A stretch of 64,000 bases of DNA from Candidatus Eiseniibacteriota bacterium (GCA_016712505.1 JADJQY010000009.1:1-64000); one strand, 5' to 3'. Counted from the stretch's first letter, positions 33,909-43,435 are shown. A program made the numbers and translations. The notes: generated by a model from the sequence alone, not told the origin.

Positions 33909-34522
33909 TCTCCAGACGCTGATGGTGTTGTTCGGGTACCGATGGTCCAGTTTCGGTACCGGTAGGGAATGCAGTTCGCAGATTGAGTCCCGGCTAGGCA
34001 GACCCCTTCGGGGGTAGGCTTCCGGAAGTGAACACGAACGATCAGGGACCCGCGTCTACGCCGCGGGTCGGATGGCACGAAGCGGGCGGCTTTCCGCCGC
34101 CCCTCGAGGAAATCGCAGGGGCCCTGCCCAACGTACCTCCCGGGCGCGAGAGCGTGACTGGGATGGATCGAAGCGCAAGGCAAGCAGTTATCGGACCGAC
34201 GCAGATTCCCTTCGGGAGTTTGTGCCAGCCCCTGCGAAGCGGGTGAACAGCGAGCTCGGAACGCGCCGATAGTGACCGCCGAAGCGCATGCAGCGCGAGG
34301 GCACCTGGAGGCGGGTCGAGAGGTTCACACTGCAGGTCCGGCAAAGCTTGGGTACATACCCCAGCTCGAGAAGATAGATATCGCCGACCACGACCTTGGA
34401 GGCGCGCCGCACGATCGGCGCGCGAACTCCGACGTCTTCGTGGATCGGTGAACGGTTTCGGCCGGTGGCGGCAGCGTGTGCTGCAGCTATCTGCCTGTCT
34501 TTGACTTGCACGGGAGAACTAG
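33909..34522 (+). other. Gene-free structured spacer between rpsG and fusA
   Basis: 614 bp without a supported coding region. Strong hairpins: 34002-34015 (ACCCC-TTCG-GGGGT), 34047-34069 (GACCCGCG with its complement), 34084-34102 (GGGCGGC-TTTCC-GCCGCCC) and 34402-34423 (GCGCGCCG with its complement). A second UUCG loop is near 34211. Stable UUCG tetraloops in series are typical of structured RNA. It does not match RNase P RNA, tmRNA, SRP RNA or tRNA. It could be a leader, a processed RNA or the site of an internal promoter. Confidence 0.45.
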
Positions 34523-36475
34523 GTGTCGCAGGCTACGCCCCTCAATCGGTTCCGCAATATCGGGATCATGGCCCACATCGACGCGGGCAAGACGACCCTG
34601 ACGGAGCGCGTCCTTTACTTCACGGGCAAGCTCCACCGCATCGGCGAGGTTCACGACGGCGCGGCCACCATGGACTGGATGGACCAGGAGCGCGAGCGCG
34701 GGATCACCATCACCTCCGCCGCCACCACCGCCTACTGGAAAGAGCACCAGGTCAACATCATCGATACCCCCGGCCACGTCGACTTCACCGTCGAGGTGGA
34801 GCGCTCGCTTCGCGTCCTCGACGGCGCGGTCGCGGTCTTCTGCGCGGTGGGTGGGGTCGAACCCCAGTCCGAGACGGTCTGGCGCCAGGCGGACAAGTAC
34901 AAGGTCCCCCGCATCGCTTTCGTCAACAAGATGGACCGCGTCGGAGCGGACTTCCAGAACGTGCTCGGGATGATGCGTGAGCGCCTCGGAGCCCATCCGG
35001 TTCCCCTCCAGGTGCCCTACATGCTGGGCGACGTGTTCCACAGCCTGATCGACCTGGTCGAGATGGTCGAGATCAGCTTCGTGGAGGAGCACGGCCTCCC
35101 GACCTACTCCATCGGCCCGATCCCGGCCGACATGATGGCCATGGCCGACGAGTACCGGATCAAGATGCTCGAGGCGCTCGCCGACTACGACGACGAGCTG
35201 CTGCACAAGTACCTCGAGAGCCATGAGCTGCCGGTCGAGATGATCAAGGCGGCGATTCGCAAGGGCACCCTCGAGAGCCGGATCACTCCGGTCCTCTGCG
35301 GCTCGGCCTACAAGAACAAGGGTGTGCGCCGCCTGCTCGACGCGGTGGTCGACTACCTCCCCTCGCCGGTCGACGTGGCCGCGGTGGAGGGGGAGAACAC
35401 GCGCACCACCGAGATGGAAATGCGCACCCCCAATTCGGAGGAGCCGTTCGCCGCGGTGGCGTTCAAGATCATGACCGACCCGTACGTCGGCAAGCTGACC
35501 TTCTTCCGGGTCTACTCGGGGAAGGTCTCGACCGGCGACACGGTGTTCAACGCGAACACCGAAAAGACGGAGCGCATCGGACGTATCGTCGAGATGCACG
35601 CCAATCAGCGGATCGAAAAGACGACCATGAGCGTCGGTGAGATCGGGGCCTTCGTCGGTATGAAGCGGGTCTCCACCGGCGACACGCTGTGCGACGTCGA
35701 CCGTCCGATCCGTCTCGAGCGGATCCACTTCCCCGAGCCGGTGATCCAGATCGCCATCGAGCCGAAGAGCAAGGCCGACGAAGAGAAGCTCTCGATCTCC
35801 CTGGATCGCCTCTCGGACGAGGATCCGACCTTCCGGGTCAAGACCCACGAGGAGACCGGCCAGACGCTGATCGCCGGAATGGGCGAGCTTCACCTCGAGA
35901 TCCTGGTCGACCGCCTGAAGCGCGAGTTCAACTGCCAGGTCAACGTCGGTCGTCCGCAGGTTGCCTTCCGCGAGACCATCACCACCACGGTCGAGCATCG
36001 GGAGCGCCACATCCAGCAGTCGGGTGGCCGCGGCCAGTACGCCGACGTTACGATCCGGCTCGAGCCGGCGCCGGGGCAGGGCTTCGTCTGGGAGAACAAG
36101 ATCGTCGGTGGAACGATTCCGAAGGAGTACATCGCGCCGACCGAGCACGGGGTGAAGGACGCGCTGGAGAGCGGCCAGGTGGCCGGCTACCCGATCGTGG
36201 ACATCAAGGTCAGCCTGATCGACGGCTCGTTCCACGCGGTCGACTCGAGCGAGTTTGCCTTCAAGATCTGTGGATCGAAGGCGCTCAAGGCGGCGACCCT
36301 CAAGGCCCAGCCGCGACTGCTCGAACCGATCATGGATGTCGAAGTGGTCGTGCCGGAGAGCTTCGTCGGCGAGGTCATGGGTGATCTGTCCGGTCGCCGG
36401 GGCAAGGTGGGCGGCATGTTCGATCGCGGCACCGGCCGCGTAATCGGTCGGCATGTCCCGTTGAGCGAGATGTGA
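34523..36475 (+). CDS. fusA: Elongation factor G, reading frame ends early at an in-frame TGA
   Basis: Translocase EF-G. The GTG start has GGGAGAA upstream. GTPase motifs AHIDAGKTT (17-25), DTPGHVDF and NKMD are intact. Domains II-IV are present with the usual GRGQYADVTIRLEP. The frame stops after 650 residues at ...RHVPLSEM-TGA, where the family continues with Phe-Gly-Tyr-(A/S)-T-x-L-R-S. The same frame stays open for 41 more codons and encodes the remainder of domain V, to 36601. Read through, the protein would be 692 residues, the normal size. See the separate entry for that remainder. Confidence 0.9.
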   Translation: MSQATPLNRFRNIGIMAHIDAGKTTLTERVLYFTGKLHRIGEVHDGAATMDWMDQERERGITITSAATTAYWKEHQVNIIDTPGHVDFTVEVERSLRVLDGAVAVFCAVGGVEPQSETVWRQADKYKVPRIAFVNKMDRVGADFQNVLGMMRERLGAHPVPLQVPYMLGDVFHSLIDLVEMVEISFVEEHGLPTYSIGPIPADMMAMADEYRIKMLEALADYDDELLHKYLESHELPVEMIKAAIRKGTLESRITPVLCGSAYKNKGVRRLLDAVVDYLPSPVDVAAVEGENTRTTEMEMRTPNSEEPFAAVAFKIMTDPYVGKLTFFRVYSGKVSTGDTVFNANTEKTERIGRIVEMHANQRIEKTTMSVGEIGAFVGMKRVSTGDTLCDVDRPIRLERIHFPEPVIQIAIEPKSKADEEKLSISLDRLSDEDPTFRVKTHEETGQTLIAGMGELHLEILVDRLKREFNCQVNVGRPQVAFRETITTTVEHRERHIQQSGGRGQYADVTIRLEPAPGQGFVWENKIVGGTIPKEYIAPTEHGVKDALESGQVAGYPIVDIKVSLIDGSFHAVDSSEFAFKICGSKALKAATLKAQPRLLEPIMDVEVVVPESFVGEVMGDLSGRRGKVGGMFDRGTGRVIGRHVPLSEM

Positions 36476-36601
36476 GAGTGCGCGACGCGCTTGCGTTCTA
36501 CTACGGCGACTCCCGGGATCTACACCATGCAGTTCTCCAAGTATGACTTCATGCCGGACAGCCTGGCGCAAGAGGTGATCAAGAAGGTCAAGGGTGCCTG
36601 A
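36476..36601 (+). other. C-terminal remainder of fusA after the in-frame TGA
   Basis: In frame with fusA: E-C-A-T-R-L-R-S-T-T-A-T-P-G-I-Y-T-M-Q-F, then SKYDFMPDSLAQEVIKKVKGA and a TGA stop at 36599-36601. The LRS and YTM-F-Y elements are those of EF-G domain V, but FGY is replaced by TGA-Glu-Cys and the usual TQGRG by TATPG. A 7-bp hairpin (36476-36482 with 36486-36492, loop CGA) begins directly after the TGA. It has no start codon or ribosome-binding site of its own. Confidence 0.75.
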
Positions 36602-36673
36602 GGTTCTTTGGAACGTCCGGTCCTGTTTGTCGATGGAGTTTTGGGGCGCCTGATCTAGAGGAGATCGAGAACG

Positions 36674-37867
36674 ATGAGCAAGGCGAAATTCGAGCGGACG
36701 AAGCCGCACGTTAACGTGGGAACGATTGGTCACGTGGACCACGGGAAGACGACGTTGACGGCGGCGATCACGTCGGTTCTGGCGACGAAGTTCAGCGGCA
36801 TTTCGGTGCGTTCGTTCGACTCGATCGACAATGCTCCGGAAGAGCGGGCGCGCGGTATCACGATCGCGACGGCGCACGTGGAGTACGAGACGGACAACCG
36901 TCACTACGCGCACGTCGACTGCCCGGGTCACGCGGACTACGTGAAGAACATGGTGACCGGCGCGGCGCAGATGGACGGCGCGATTCTGGTGGTTTCGGCT
37001 CCGGACGGCCCGATGCCGCAGACCCGCGAGCACATTCTCCTCGCGCGTCAGGTGGGCGTACCGTACATCGTGGTCTTCCTGAACAAGGTGGACATGGTCG
37101 ATGACGCGGAGATCCTGGAGTACGTGGAGTGGGAGGTCCGTGACCTTCTGAAGAAGTACGAGTTCCCGGGCGACGACATTCCGATCGTGCGTGGATCGGC
37201 CCTGAAGGCCGGCCAGAATCCGGGCGATCCGACGGCGGCGCAGTGCATCTTCGACCTGATGGCGGCGGTGGACAGCTACATTCCGACGCCGGTTCGTGAC
37301 GTGGACAAGCCGTTCCTGATGCCGGTCGAAGACGTGTTCTCGATCACCGGCCGCGGAACGGTGGCGACGGGCCGCGTGGAGCGTGGTCGGGTGAAGGTCC
37401 AGGACAAGGTCGAGCGGGTCGGGATGGCGGAGACGCGCGAGGTGGTGGTGACCGGCGTGGAGATGTTCCGGAAGCTGCTGGACGATGCGCAGGCCGGTGA
37501 CAACGTTGGGTTGCTGCTGCGCGGCATCGAAAAGGACGACATCGAGCGCGGGATGGTTCTGGCGGCGCCGAAGTCGGTCACGCCGCACAAGAAGTTCAAG
37601 GCGGAGGTTTACGTCCTTTCGAAGGACGAGGGTGGCCGTCACACGCCGTTCTTCAACGGGTACCGTCCGCAGTTCTACTTCCGCACCACCGACGTGACCG
37701 GAGTGGCGACGCTTCCGGAGGGGCGCGAGATGGTGATGCCGGGCGACAACGTGGCGGTTTCGGTCGAGCTGATCACGCCGATCGCGATGGAGAAGGGTCT
37801 TCGCTTCGCCATCCGCGAGGGCGGTCGCACCGTCGGCGCCGGCTCGGTCACGGATATCATCGAGTAA
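36674..37867 (+). CDS. tuf: Elongation factor Tu (copy 2)
   Basis: Second EF-Tu gene at the end of the str operon, 397 residues, identical in protein to copy 1. DNA identity starts at the ATG and continues 119 bp past the stop to 37986, so the repeat array after the stop is shared too; upstream sequences are unrelated. A GAGGAGA ribosome-binding site is its own. Near-identity over about 1.3 kb indicates recent gene conversion or duplication, as is usual for tuf pairs. Confidence 0.98.
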   Translation: MSKAKFERTKPHVNVGTIGHVDHGKTTLTAAITSVLATKFSGISVRSFDSIDNAPEERARGITIATAHVEYETDNRHYAHVDCPGHADYVKNMVTGAAQMDGAILVVSAPDGPMPQTREHILLARQVGVPYIVVFLNKVDMVDDAEILEYVEWEVRDLLKKYEFPGDDIPIVRGSALKAGQNPGDPTAAQCIFDLMAAVDSYIPTPVRDVDKPFLMPVEDVFSITGRGTVATGRVERGRVKVQDKVERVGMAETREVVVTGVEMFRKLLDDAQAGDNVGLLLRGIEKDDIERGMVLAAPKSVTPHKKFKAEVYVLSKDEGGRHTPFFNGYRPQFYFRTTDVTGVATLPEGREMVMPGDNVAVSVELITPIAMEKGLRFAIREGGRTVGAGSVTDIIE

Positions 37868-37958
37868 CCGGTAGCGGCGAGTCACCGGTAGCGTCGAGTC
37901 ACCGGTAGCGGCGAGCAACCGGGGGCGTCGAGTCACCGGTAGCGTCAGAACCTACCGG
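37862..37958 (+). repeat. 17-bp tandem repeat after tuf copy 2, identical to that after copy 1
   Basis: Same stop-seeded units and terminal hairpin as at 20138-20234, base for base. The identity ends at 37986, just beyond the repeat. Confidence 0.92.
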
Positions 37959-38098
37959 GTCAGGATTGAATGCACCGACGCGCGCCAGGCGCGCATCGGG
38001 GGGAGCAGAAAGACGTTCGGGAGTGGCGCGGCGGATCAACTCGGTCCACCCGCGACCCTGAAGCAGAGGACAGCAACGGACCACGGAGTTTCGAGCCA

Positions 38099-38401
38099 GT
38101 GCAGAAGATTCGGATCAAGCTCAAGTCATACGATCACTCGATCCTCGACAAGTCGTCGGGGGAGATCGTCAAGACGGCGAAGCGGACCGGCGCAATCACG
38201 GCCGGACCGATTCCGCTTCCGACGAAGCGTTCGATCTGGACGGTGCTTCGGTCGCCCCACGTCGACAAGAAGTCGCGGGAGCAGTTCGAGATCCGGGTGC
38301 ACAAGCGCCTGATCGAGATCACCCAGGCGACGCAGTCGACCATGGATGCGCTGATGAAGCTCGAACTGCCGGCGGGCGTGGACATCGAGATCAAGCTCTA
38401 G
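38099..38401 (+). CDS. rpsJ: 30S ribosomal protein S10
   Basis: S10 of the 30S head, also the NusG/NusB partner in antitermination. The GTG start (MQKIRIKLKSYDHSILDKSS) has GGAG 10 bp upstream; a longer in-frame extension has no family similarity. GPIPLPTKRSIWTVLRSPHV and KKSREQFEIRVHKRLIEI are diagnostic. It has 100 residues. It opens the S10-spc-alpha gene run, 232 bp after tuf, with no clear promoter in between. Confidence 0.96.
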   Translation: MQKIRIKLKSYDHSILDKSSGEIVKTAKRTGAITAGPIPLPTKRSIWTVLRSPHVDKKSREQFEIRVHKRLIEITQATQSTMDALMKLELPAGVDIEIKL

Positions 38402-38520
38402 GCTACCCGGAGGGTGGAACGTGTCGGCGTCCCGTCGACCCGCCCCGCCCCGCGATCCTCGGGTAGCGAGAGGAATCTTCGGTCGATCTGCAGCGAGCAG
38501 GCCGGCCAAGCGGACGGCCA

Positions 38521-38598
38521 GATCGGCACAGTTGGCAAGATCGGCACAGATGGCCAGATCAGCACAGGTGGCGAGATCGGCACAGATTGGGAGATCGT
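38521..38598 (+). repeat. 18-bp tandem repeat leading directly into the rplC start
   Basis: Four 18-bp units (38521, 38539, 38557, 38575) of the type GATCGGCACAGATGGCCA, with the next unit's GATCG running into GTGAG-ATG of rplC. The junction of the last unit with the next, TTGGGAG-ATC, supplies the GGGAG Shine-Dalgarno sequence 8 bp before the ATG. The units are in frame with rplC but contain no good start. Confidence 0.9.
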
Positions 38599-38601
38599 GA
38601 G

Positions 38602-39246
38602 ATGCTCGGTTTGATCGGCAAGAAAGTTGGAATGACCCAGATCTTCTCCGAGAAGGGCCTCGTCATTCCGGTGACCGTGCTCGAGGCCGGTCCGTGCCGG
38701 ATCGTGCAGGTCAAGACCGCCGAGAAGGATGGGTACACCGCGGCGCAGGTCGGATTCGAGGAAGTGCTGGAGCGGAAACTGAACAAGCCGGAGAAGGGCC
38801 ACCTGGTTCGTCACGGCTCCGGGGCGCTCAAGCACATCCGTGAGTTCCGCGTGACGGCCGACGATCCGGTGAAGTCGGGCGACACGCTCGACGTGACGCA
38901 GTTCGAGGTCGGTTCCCGGGTCGACATCATCTCGACGAGCAAGGGACACGGCTTCCAGGGCGTGGTCAAGCGCCACCACTTCACTGGTGGTAAGGAAACG
39001 CACGGTAGCAAGACCAACGACCTCCCGGGATCGATCGGCTCGAGCGCCTGGCCCTCCCACGTGTGGAAGGGAAAGCGGCTGCCGGGTCAGATGGGTAACA
39101 AGCGGATCACCGCTTCCAATCTCGAGGTGGTGAAGATCGACGCCGACCGCAACCTGCTCCTGGTGCGCGGCGCGGTACCCGGCGGCTCGAACACCCTGGT
39201 GGTGATCAAGCCGTCGTACAAGTCGACGAAGCGGGCCGGTCGCTAG
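38602..39246 (+). CDS. rplC: 50S ribosomal protein L3
   Basis: L3 near the peptidyl-transferase centre. MLGLIGKKVGMTQIFSEKG at the start, KGHGFQGVVKRHHFTGG in the middle, and GSSAWPSHVWKGKRLPGQMG (containing the Gln often methylated by PrmB) are typical. It has 214 residues. Its ribosome-binding site is formed by the upstream 18-bp repeat. Confidence 0.97.
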   Translation: MLGLIGKKVGMTQIFSEKGLVIPVTVLEAGPCRIVQVKTAEKDGYTAAQVGFEEVLERKLNKPEKGHLVRHGSGALKHIREFRVTADDPVKSGDTLDVTQFEVGSRVDIISTSKGHGFQGVVKRHHFTGGKETHGSKTNDLPGSIGSSAWPSHVWKGKRLPGQMGNKRITASNLEVVKIDADRNLLLVRGAVPGGSNTLVVIKPSYKSTKRAGR

Positions 39247-39275
39247 ACCGTTGTAGGAAGGGATCGACGTAAGCC

Positions 39276-39944
39276 ATGGCCACGAAGAGTCGTGCAGATG
39301 AAAGCGCCGGAGCCGCGGTGAAGACCGCGATTCGCGACCCCAAGGGCGGCGAGAAGGGGACGGTCGAACTTCCGACCGAGCTCTTCTCGGCCAAGATCCA
39401 CCGCCATGCGATGTGGCTCGCGGTGCGCAGCTACCTGATCAATCAGCGCCAGGGCACCCACAAGGTGAAGACCCGGGCGGAGGTCTCCGGCGGCGGCGTG
39501 AAGCCGTGGCGGCAGAAGGGCACGGGGCGTGCGCGCTCCGGGACCACACGGTCCCCGATCTGGGTCGGCGGTGGCCGTGCCTTCGGGCCGAAGCCGCGCG
39601 ACTACCACACCGACTTGCCGAAGAAGCTGCGTCGGGTGGCCTTTGCCTCCGCCTTGAGCGTGCGGGCGAAGGAGGGGCGTGTGACCGTGCTCTCCGACGC
39701 TGGAGTGACCGCGGGGAAGACCAAAGAGCTGTACACGACGCTCAAGACGCTCGGTATCGTCGATCAGCGTTGTCTTCTGATCGTGGATGCCAGCGAGTCG
39801 CTCGCCGTCCGCGCGGGTCGGAACCTGCCGAAGCTCGAGACCACGAGCCCGGGACAGGTGAACACCTATGAGGTGCTCCGCGCCGATCAGATCGTGGTTA
39901 CGAGCAAGGCGCTGGTTGCGCTCAAGGAGGTACGCGCGAAATGA
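39276..39944 (+). CDS. rplD: 50S ribosomal protein L4
   Basis: L4 lines the exit tunnel and in E. coli represses the S10 operon. VSGGGVKPWRQKGTGRARSG is the tunnel-loop signature. It has 222 residues with a slightly long N-terminus (MATKSRADESAGAAVKTAIR). The last codons overlap rplW by 4 bp (ATGA). Confidence 0.96.
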   Translation: MATKSRADESAGAAVKTAIRDPKGGEKGTVELPTELFSAKIHRHAMWLAVRSYLINQRQGTHKVKTRAEVSGGGVKPWRQKGTGRARSGTTRSPIWVGGGRAFGPKPRDYHTDLPKKLRRVAFASALSVRAKEGRVTVLSDAGVTAGKTKELYTTLKTLGIVDQRCLLIVDASESLAVRAGRNLPKLETTSPGQVNTYEVLRADQIVVTSKALVALKEVRAK

Positions 39945-40231
39945 AAGAACCGCGGACCATCATCCGCCTTCCCCTGGTGAGTGAAAAGGGGACGGTGCTG
40001 CGGGCGAAGAACAACGCCTACGTCTTCCAGGTCGCACCTGAGTCGAACAAGATCGAGATCGCCAACGCGATCAAGAGCATCTTCAAGGTCGAGGTGGCGA
40101 CGGTGCGGACCCTGAACGTCAAGGGGAAGCCGAAGCGGATGGGTCGTTACGAGGGGAAGCGCGCCGACTGGAAGAAGGCGGTCGTCACCCTGAAGGGCGA
40201 TTCCAAGATCACGATTTTCGAGGATCTGTAG
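39941..40231 (+). CDS. rplW: 50S ribosomal protein L23
   Basis: L23 at the tunnel exit, docking site for trigger factor and SRP. IIRLPLVSEKGT and YVFQVAPESNKIEIANAIKS are family motifs, then KRMGRYEGKRADWKKAVVTL. It has 96 residues. Start overlaps the rplD stop, so translation is coupled. Confidence 0.96.
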   Translation: MKEPRTIIRLPLVSEKGTVLRAKNNAYVFQVAPESNKIEIANAIKSIFKVEVATVRTLNVKGKPKRMGRYEGKRADWKKAVVTLKGDSKITIFEDL

Positions 40232-40346
40232 GAGCCCTGGGGGCTCGTTTTCGAGCCGAGGCTGAGCAGATTTCCCGGTGGGTTCCCCGTCCGCGTGACG
40301 GATCCCGCCGACGATGTGCACGAACGATCGATGAGGAGCGATTCGG

Positions 40347-41168
<822 letters not shown>

Positions 41169-41343
41169 CGCAGCGGAGTAATTCCCGCGCCGTCGGCCGG
41201 AGAGCGGTCCCCGCAATGGGGCGCGTCGGTAGGGGGGACGGGAAGGCAGATACGGGAGAGGGTCGCGCGAGCGGCCGGTATCGGGAATGAATGAGGACCG
41301 CCTCGCAGGAGAGGCGGACGACGAGACGGAGGCGCAGGGTTCC

Positions 41344-41625
41344 ATGTCACGCTCGATCAAGAAGGGCCCGTACATCGACCTGAAGTTGAACGGCAAGGTC
41401 GAGGAGATGAACAAGGGTCGCGAGAAGAAGGTCATCAAGACCTGGGCGCGGCGCTCGACCATTCTCCCGAGCTACGTGGGCCATACGCTCGCCGTCCACA
41501 ACGGCAACAAGTTCATTCCGATCTACATCTCGGAAAACATGGTCGGTCACAAGTTGGGCGAATTCGCGGCCACGCGTACCTTCCGCGGCCATGCGAAGTC
41601 CGACAAGACGACGTCCAACAAGTAG
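41344..41625 (+). CDS. rpsS: 30S ribosomal protein S19
   Basis: S19 of the 30S head. The start at MSRSIKKGPYIDLKLNGKVE is chosen because this is the universal N-terminus; an in-frame ATG 57 bp earlier would add an acidic stretch absent from the family. RSTILPSYVGHTLAVHNGNK and GEFAATRTFRGH are typical. It has 93 residues. Confidence 0.93.
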   Translation: MSRSIKKGPYIDLKLNGKVEEMNKGREKKVIKTWARRSTILPSYVGHTLAVHNGNKFIPIYISENMVGHKLGEFAATRTFRGHAKSDKTTSNK

Positions 41626-41637
41626 GAGACTCGAACG

Positions 41638-41982
41638 ATGGAAGCGAGAGCGATGGCGCGCACGGTGCGGATCTCGCCGCGCAAGGCGGATCGCGTGTTG
41701 CGGCTCATCCGCAACCAGTCGGTCAATCGTGCGGAGGAGATCCTCGAGTTCACCGACCGGCCGATTGCCAAGGAGATCAAGAAGATCCTCCATTCTGCGG
41801 CGGCGAACGCCCGGCAGAAGTTCGAGGGTCTCGATGCGGACACCCTGGTGGTGCGTATGGCGGTGTCAGGCGCCGGTCCGACCATGAAGCGGCTGATGCC
41901 CCGGGCCCAGCGTCGCGCGACGCGGATCCTGAAGCGCACGAGCCATATCACGATCGTGGTCGGGACGAAGAAGGCCAAGTAG
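41638..41982 (+). CDS. rplV: 50S ribosomal protein L22
   Basis: L22 with a tunnel-lining hairpin (macrolide-relevant). ARTVRISPRKADRVLRLIRN and AAANARQKFEGLDADTLVV, then PRAQRRATRILKRTSHITIV, match the family. It has 114 residues. AGGAG precedes the ATG; 12 bp after rpsS. Confidence 0.96.
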   Translation: MEARAMARTVRISPRKADRVLRLIRNQSVNRAEEILEFTDRPIAKEIKKILHSAAANARQKFEGLDADTLVVRMAVSGAGPTMKRLMPRAQRRATRILKRTSHITIVVGTKKAK

Positions 41983-42087
41983 TCGGGTTCGCTGGGTAGG
42001 TTTCCGCTCGGTTACGAAAGTTCGGTTTCGCAAATTCCGGATACGTTGGGTCGCCTGTAGGTCGCGACCCGCATGCAGGAGGTTTCT

Positions 42088-42789
42088 TTGGGACAGAAAA
42101 CGCATCCAATCGGCTTCCGACTCGGTGTCATCCGCACCTGGGATTCCCGTTGGTTCGCCAAGCGTCATTACGCGGATCTTCTCAAGGAGGATCTGGCGAT
42201 CCGGAAGTACCTGACGAAGCGTCTGGAGAATTCCGGTCTGTCCAAGATCGTGATCGAGCGTCGCGGTGAGGAAAAGGTCGATGTGATCATCCACACCTCG
42301 AAGCCCGGTATGGTCATCGGTCGTTCCGGTCAGCAGGTCAACCAGCTCCGCGACGAGTTGAAGCACGCGTTCAACCGCGAGGTCTTCCTCGACATCAAGT
42401 CGGTGGACAACCCCGACTGCGACGCGCAGCTGGTGGGTGAGTCGATCGCCAAGCAGCTCGAGCAGCGGGTTTCGTTCCGCCGGGCGATGAAGAAGGCGGT
42501 CTCTTCGACCATGCGCTCGGGCGCCTTGGGCATCCGTGTGATGGCCGCCGGCCGACTGGGTGGCGCGGAAATGTCGCGGGTCGAGGGGTACCGTGAGGGA
42601 CGGGTTCCGCTTCACACCCTGCGTGCCGACATCGATTTCGCGCGGGTCACGGCGGTCACGGCCTACGGCGCCATCGGCGTGAAGGTCTGGATCTTCAAGG
42701 GCGAGGTGCTCGACGGGATGGCGCGCACGACGGAGCCGGAGCCGAAGCAGCAGGCCCCGCGTCCGCCGCGCCACCAGCGCAATTACTAG
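42088..42789 (+). CDS. rpsC: 30S ribosomal protein S3
   Basis: S3 at the mRNA entry channel. The start is TTG giving MGQKTHPIGFRLGVIRTWDS, the universal N-terminus, with a perfect AGGAGG 5 bp upstream; the ATG 15 bp before overlaps that site. The KH domain (KPGMVIGRSGQQVNQLRDEL) and VMAAGRLGGAEMSRVEGYRE are intact. It has 233 residues with a short Pro/Arg-rich tail. Confidence 0.95.
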   Translation: MGQKTHPIGFRLGVIRTWDSRWFAKRHYADLLKEDLAIRKYLTKRLENSGLSKIVIERRGEEKVDVIIHTSKPGMVIGRSGQQVNQLRDELKHAFNREVFLDIKSVDNPDCDAQLVGESIAKQLEQRVSFRRAMKKAVSSTMRSGALGIRVMAAGRLGGAEMSRVEGYREGRVPLHTLRADIDFARVTAVTAYGAIGVKVWIFKGEVLDGMARTTEPEPKQQAPRPPRHQRNY

Positions 42790-42790
42790 G

Positions 42791-42888
42791 CTCTGGACGA
42801 ATCCAGAGGGCCAAGAGTCCTGAAGGCCCCAGCTCCTGAAGGCCACGCGTCCTGAAGGCCACAGGTCCTGAAGGCCACTGGGCCAGGA
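42791..42888 (+). repeat. Hairpin plus five 16-bp tandem repeats after rpsC
   Basis: Directly after the rpsC stop, CTCTGGA-CGAA-TCCAGAG forms a 7-bp hairpin (42791-42808). Then five 16-bp units start at 42809, 42825, 42841, 42857 and 42873, consensus GGCCACGCGTCCTGAA. The remainder of the 232-bp gap to rplP holds no gene. Confidence 0.88.
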
Positions 42889-43021
42889 GACGACGAAGCG
42901 AGCAGGGCCGAGAGCCGAGCGATTGGACTCCGATCCGTAGGGACGCCCGCACCGCGGCCACGTCCGGGACGATCTGGGTACGAATGGGTACGGGATATTT
43001 CGAGCGAGAGGGTCATCACCC

Positions 43022-43435
43022 ATGTTGATGCCGAAGAGGACAAAGTACCGGAAGGTGCAGAAAGGCCGTAAGGGTGGTCTCGCCATCCGTGGCGGCGATC
43101 TCGCCTTCGGGGAGTACGGGCTGAAGGCGCTGGATCCGGCGTGGATCTCGAGCAAGCAGATCGAAGCTGCTCGTATTGCCATCAACCGCCACGTCAAGCG
43201 CGGCGGTAAGATGTGGATCCGCATCTTCCCGGACAAGCCGATCACGCTGAAGCCGGCCGAAACCCGAATGGGTAAGGGAAAGGGTAACCCGGAGTATTGG
43301 GTCGCCGTGATCCGACCGGGTCGAATCCTCTTCGAGCTCGAGGGGGTGCCCGAGGCGCTCGCGCGCGAGGCCCTGAAGCTGGGCGCGTCGAAGTTGCCGG
43401 TGAAGACGAAGTTCGTCGAGCGGACCGCTCACTAA
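43022..43435 (+). CDS. rplP: 50S ribosomal protein L16
   Basis: L16 next to the A site. MLMPKRTKYRKVQKGRKGGL, IEAARIAINRHVKRGGKMWI, KPAETRMGKGKGNPEYWVAV and EALKLGASKLPVKTKFVER are diagnostic. It has 137 residues. GAGAGGGTCATC lies before the ATG. Confidence 0.97.
   Translation: MLMPKRTKYRKVQKGRKGGLAIRGGDLAFGEYGLKALDPAWISSKQIEAARIAINRHVKRGGKMWIRIFPDKPITLKPAETRMGKGKGNPEYWVAVIRPGRILFELEGVPEALAREALKLGASKLPVKTKFVERTAH

Noticed and set aside
34028..34511. Small coding frames in the rpsG-fusA spacer on either strand
   Set aside because: No recognisable protein, no ribosome-binding sites, and they run across strong RNA hairpins.
33909..34522. RNase P RNA, tmRNA, SRP RNA or a tRNA in the rpsG-fusA spacer
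   Set aside because: None of their conserved cores is present; only unspecific hairpins are seen.
36473..36475. Selenocysteine at the fusA TGA
   Set aside because: The position is normally Phe, not Cys, and the hairpin after the TGA lacks the length, spacing and loop of a bacterial SECIS.
36473..36475. Genome-wide reassignment of TGA
   Set aside because: Many genes in the window end at TGA with tight overlaps to the next start (radA, ispD, rplN, rpmD), so it works as a stop.
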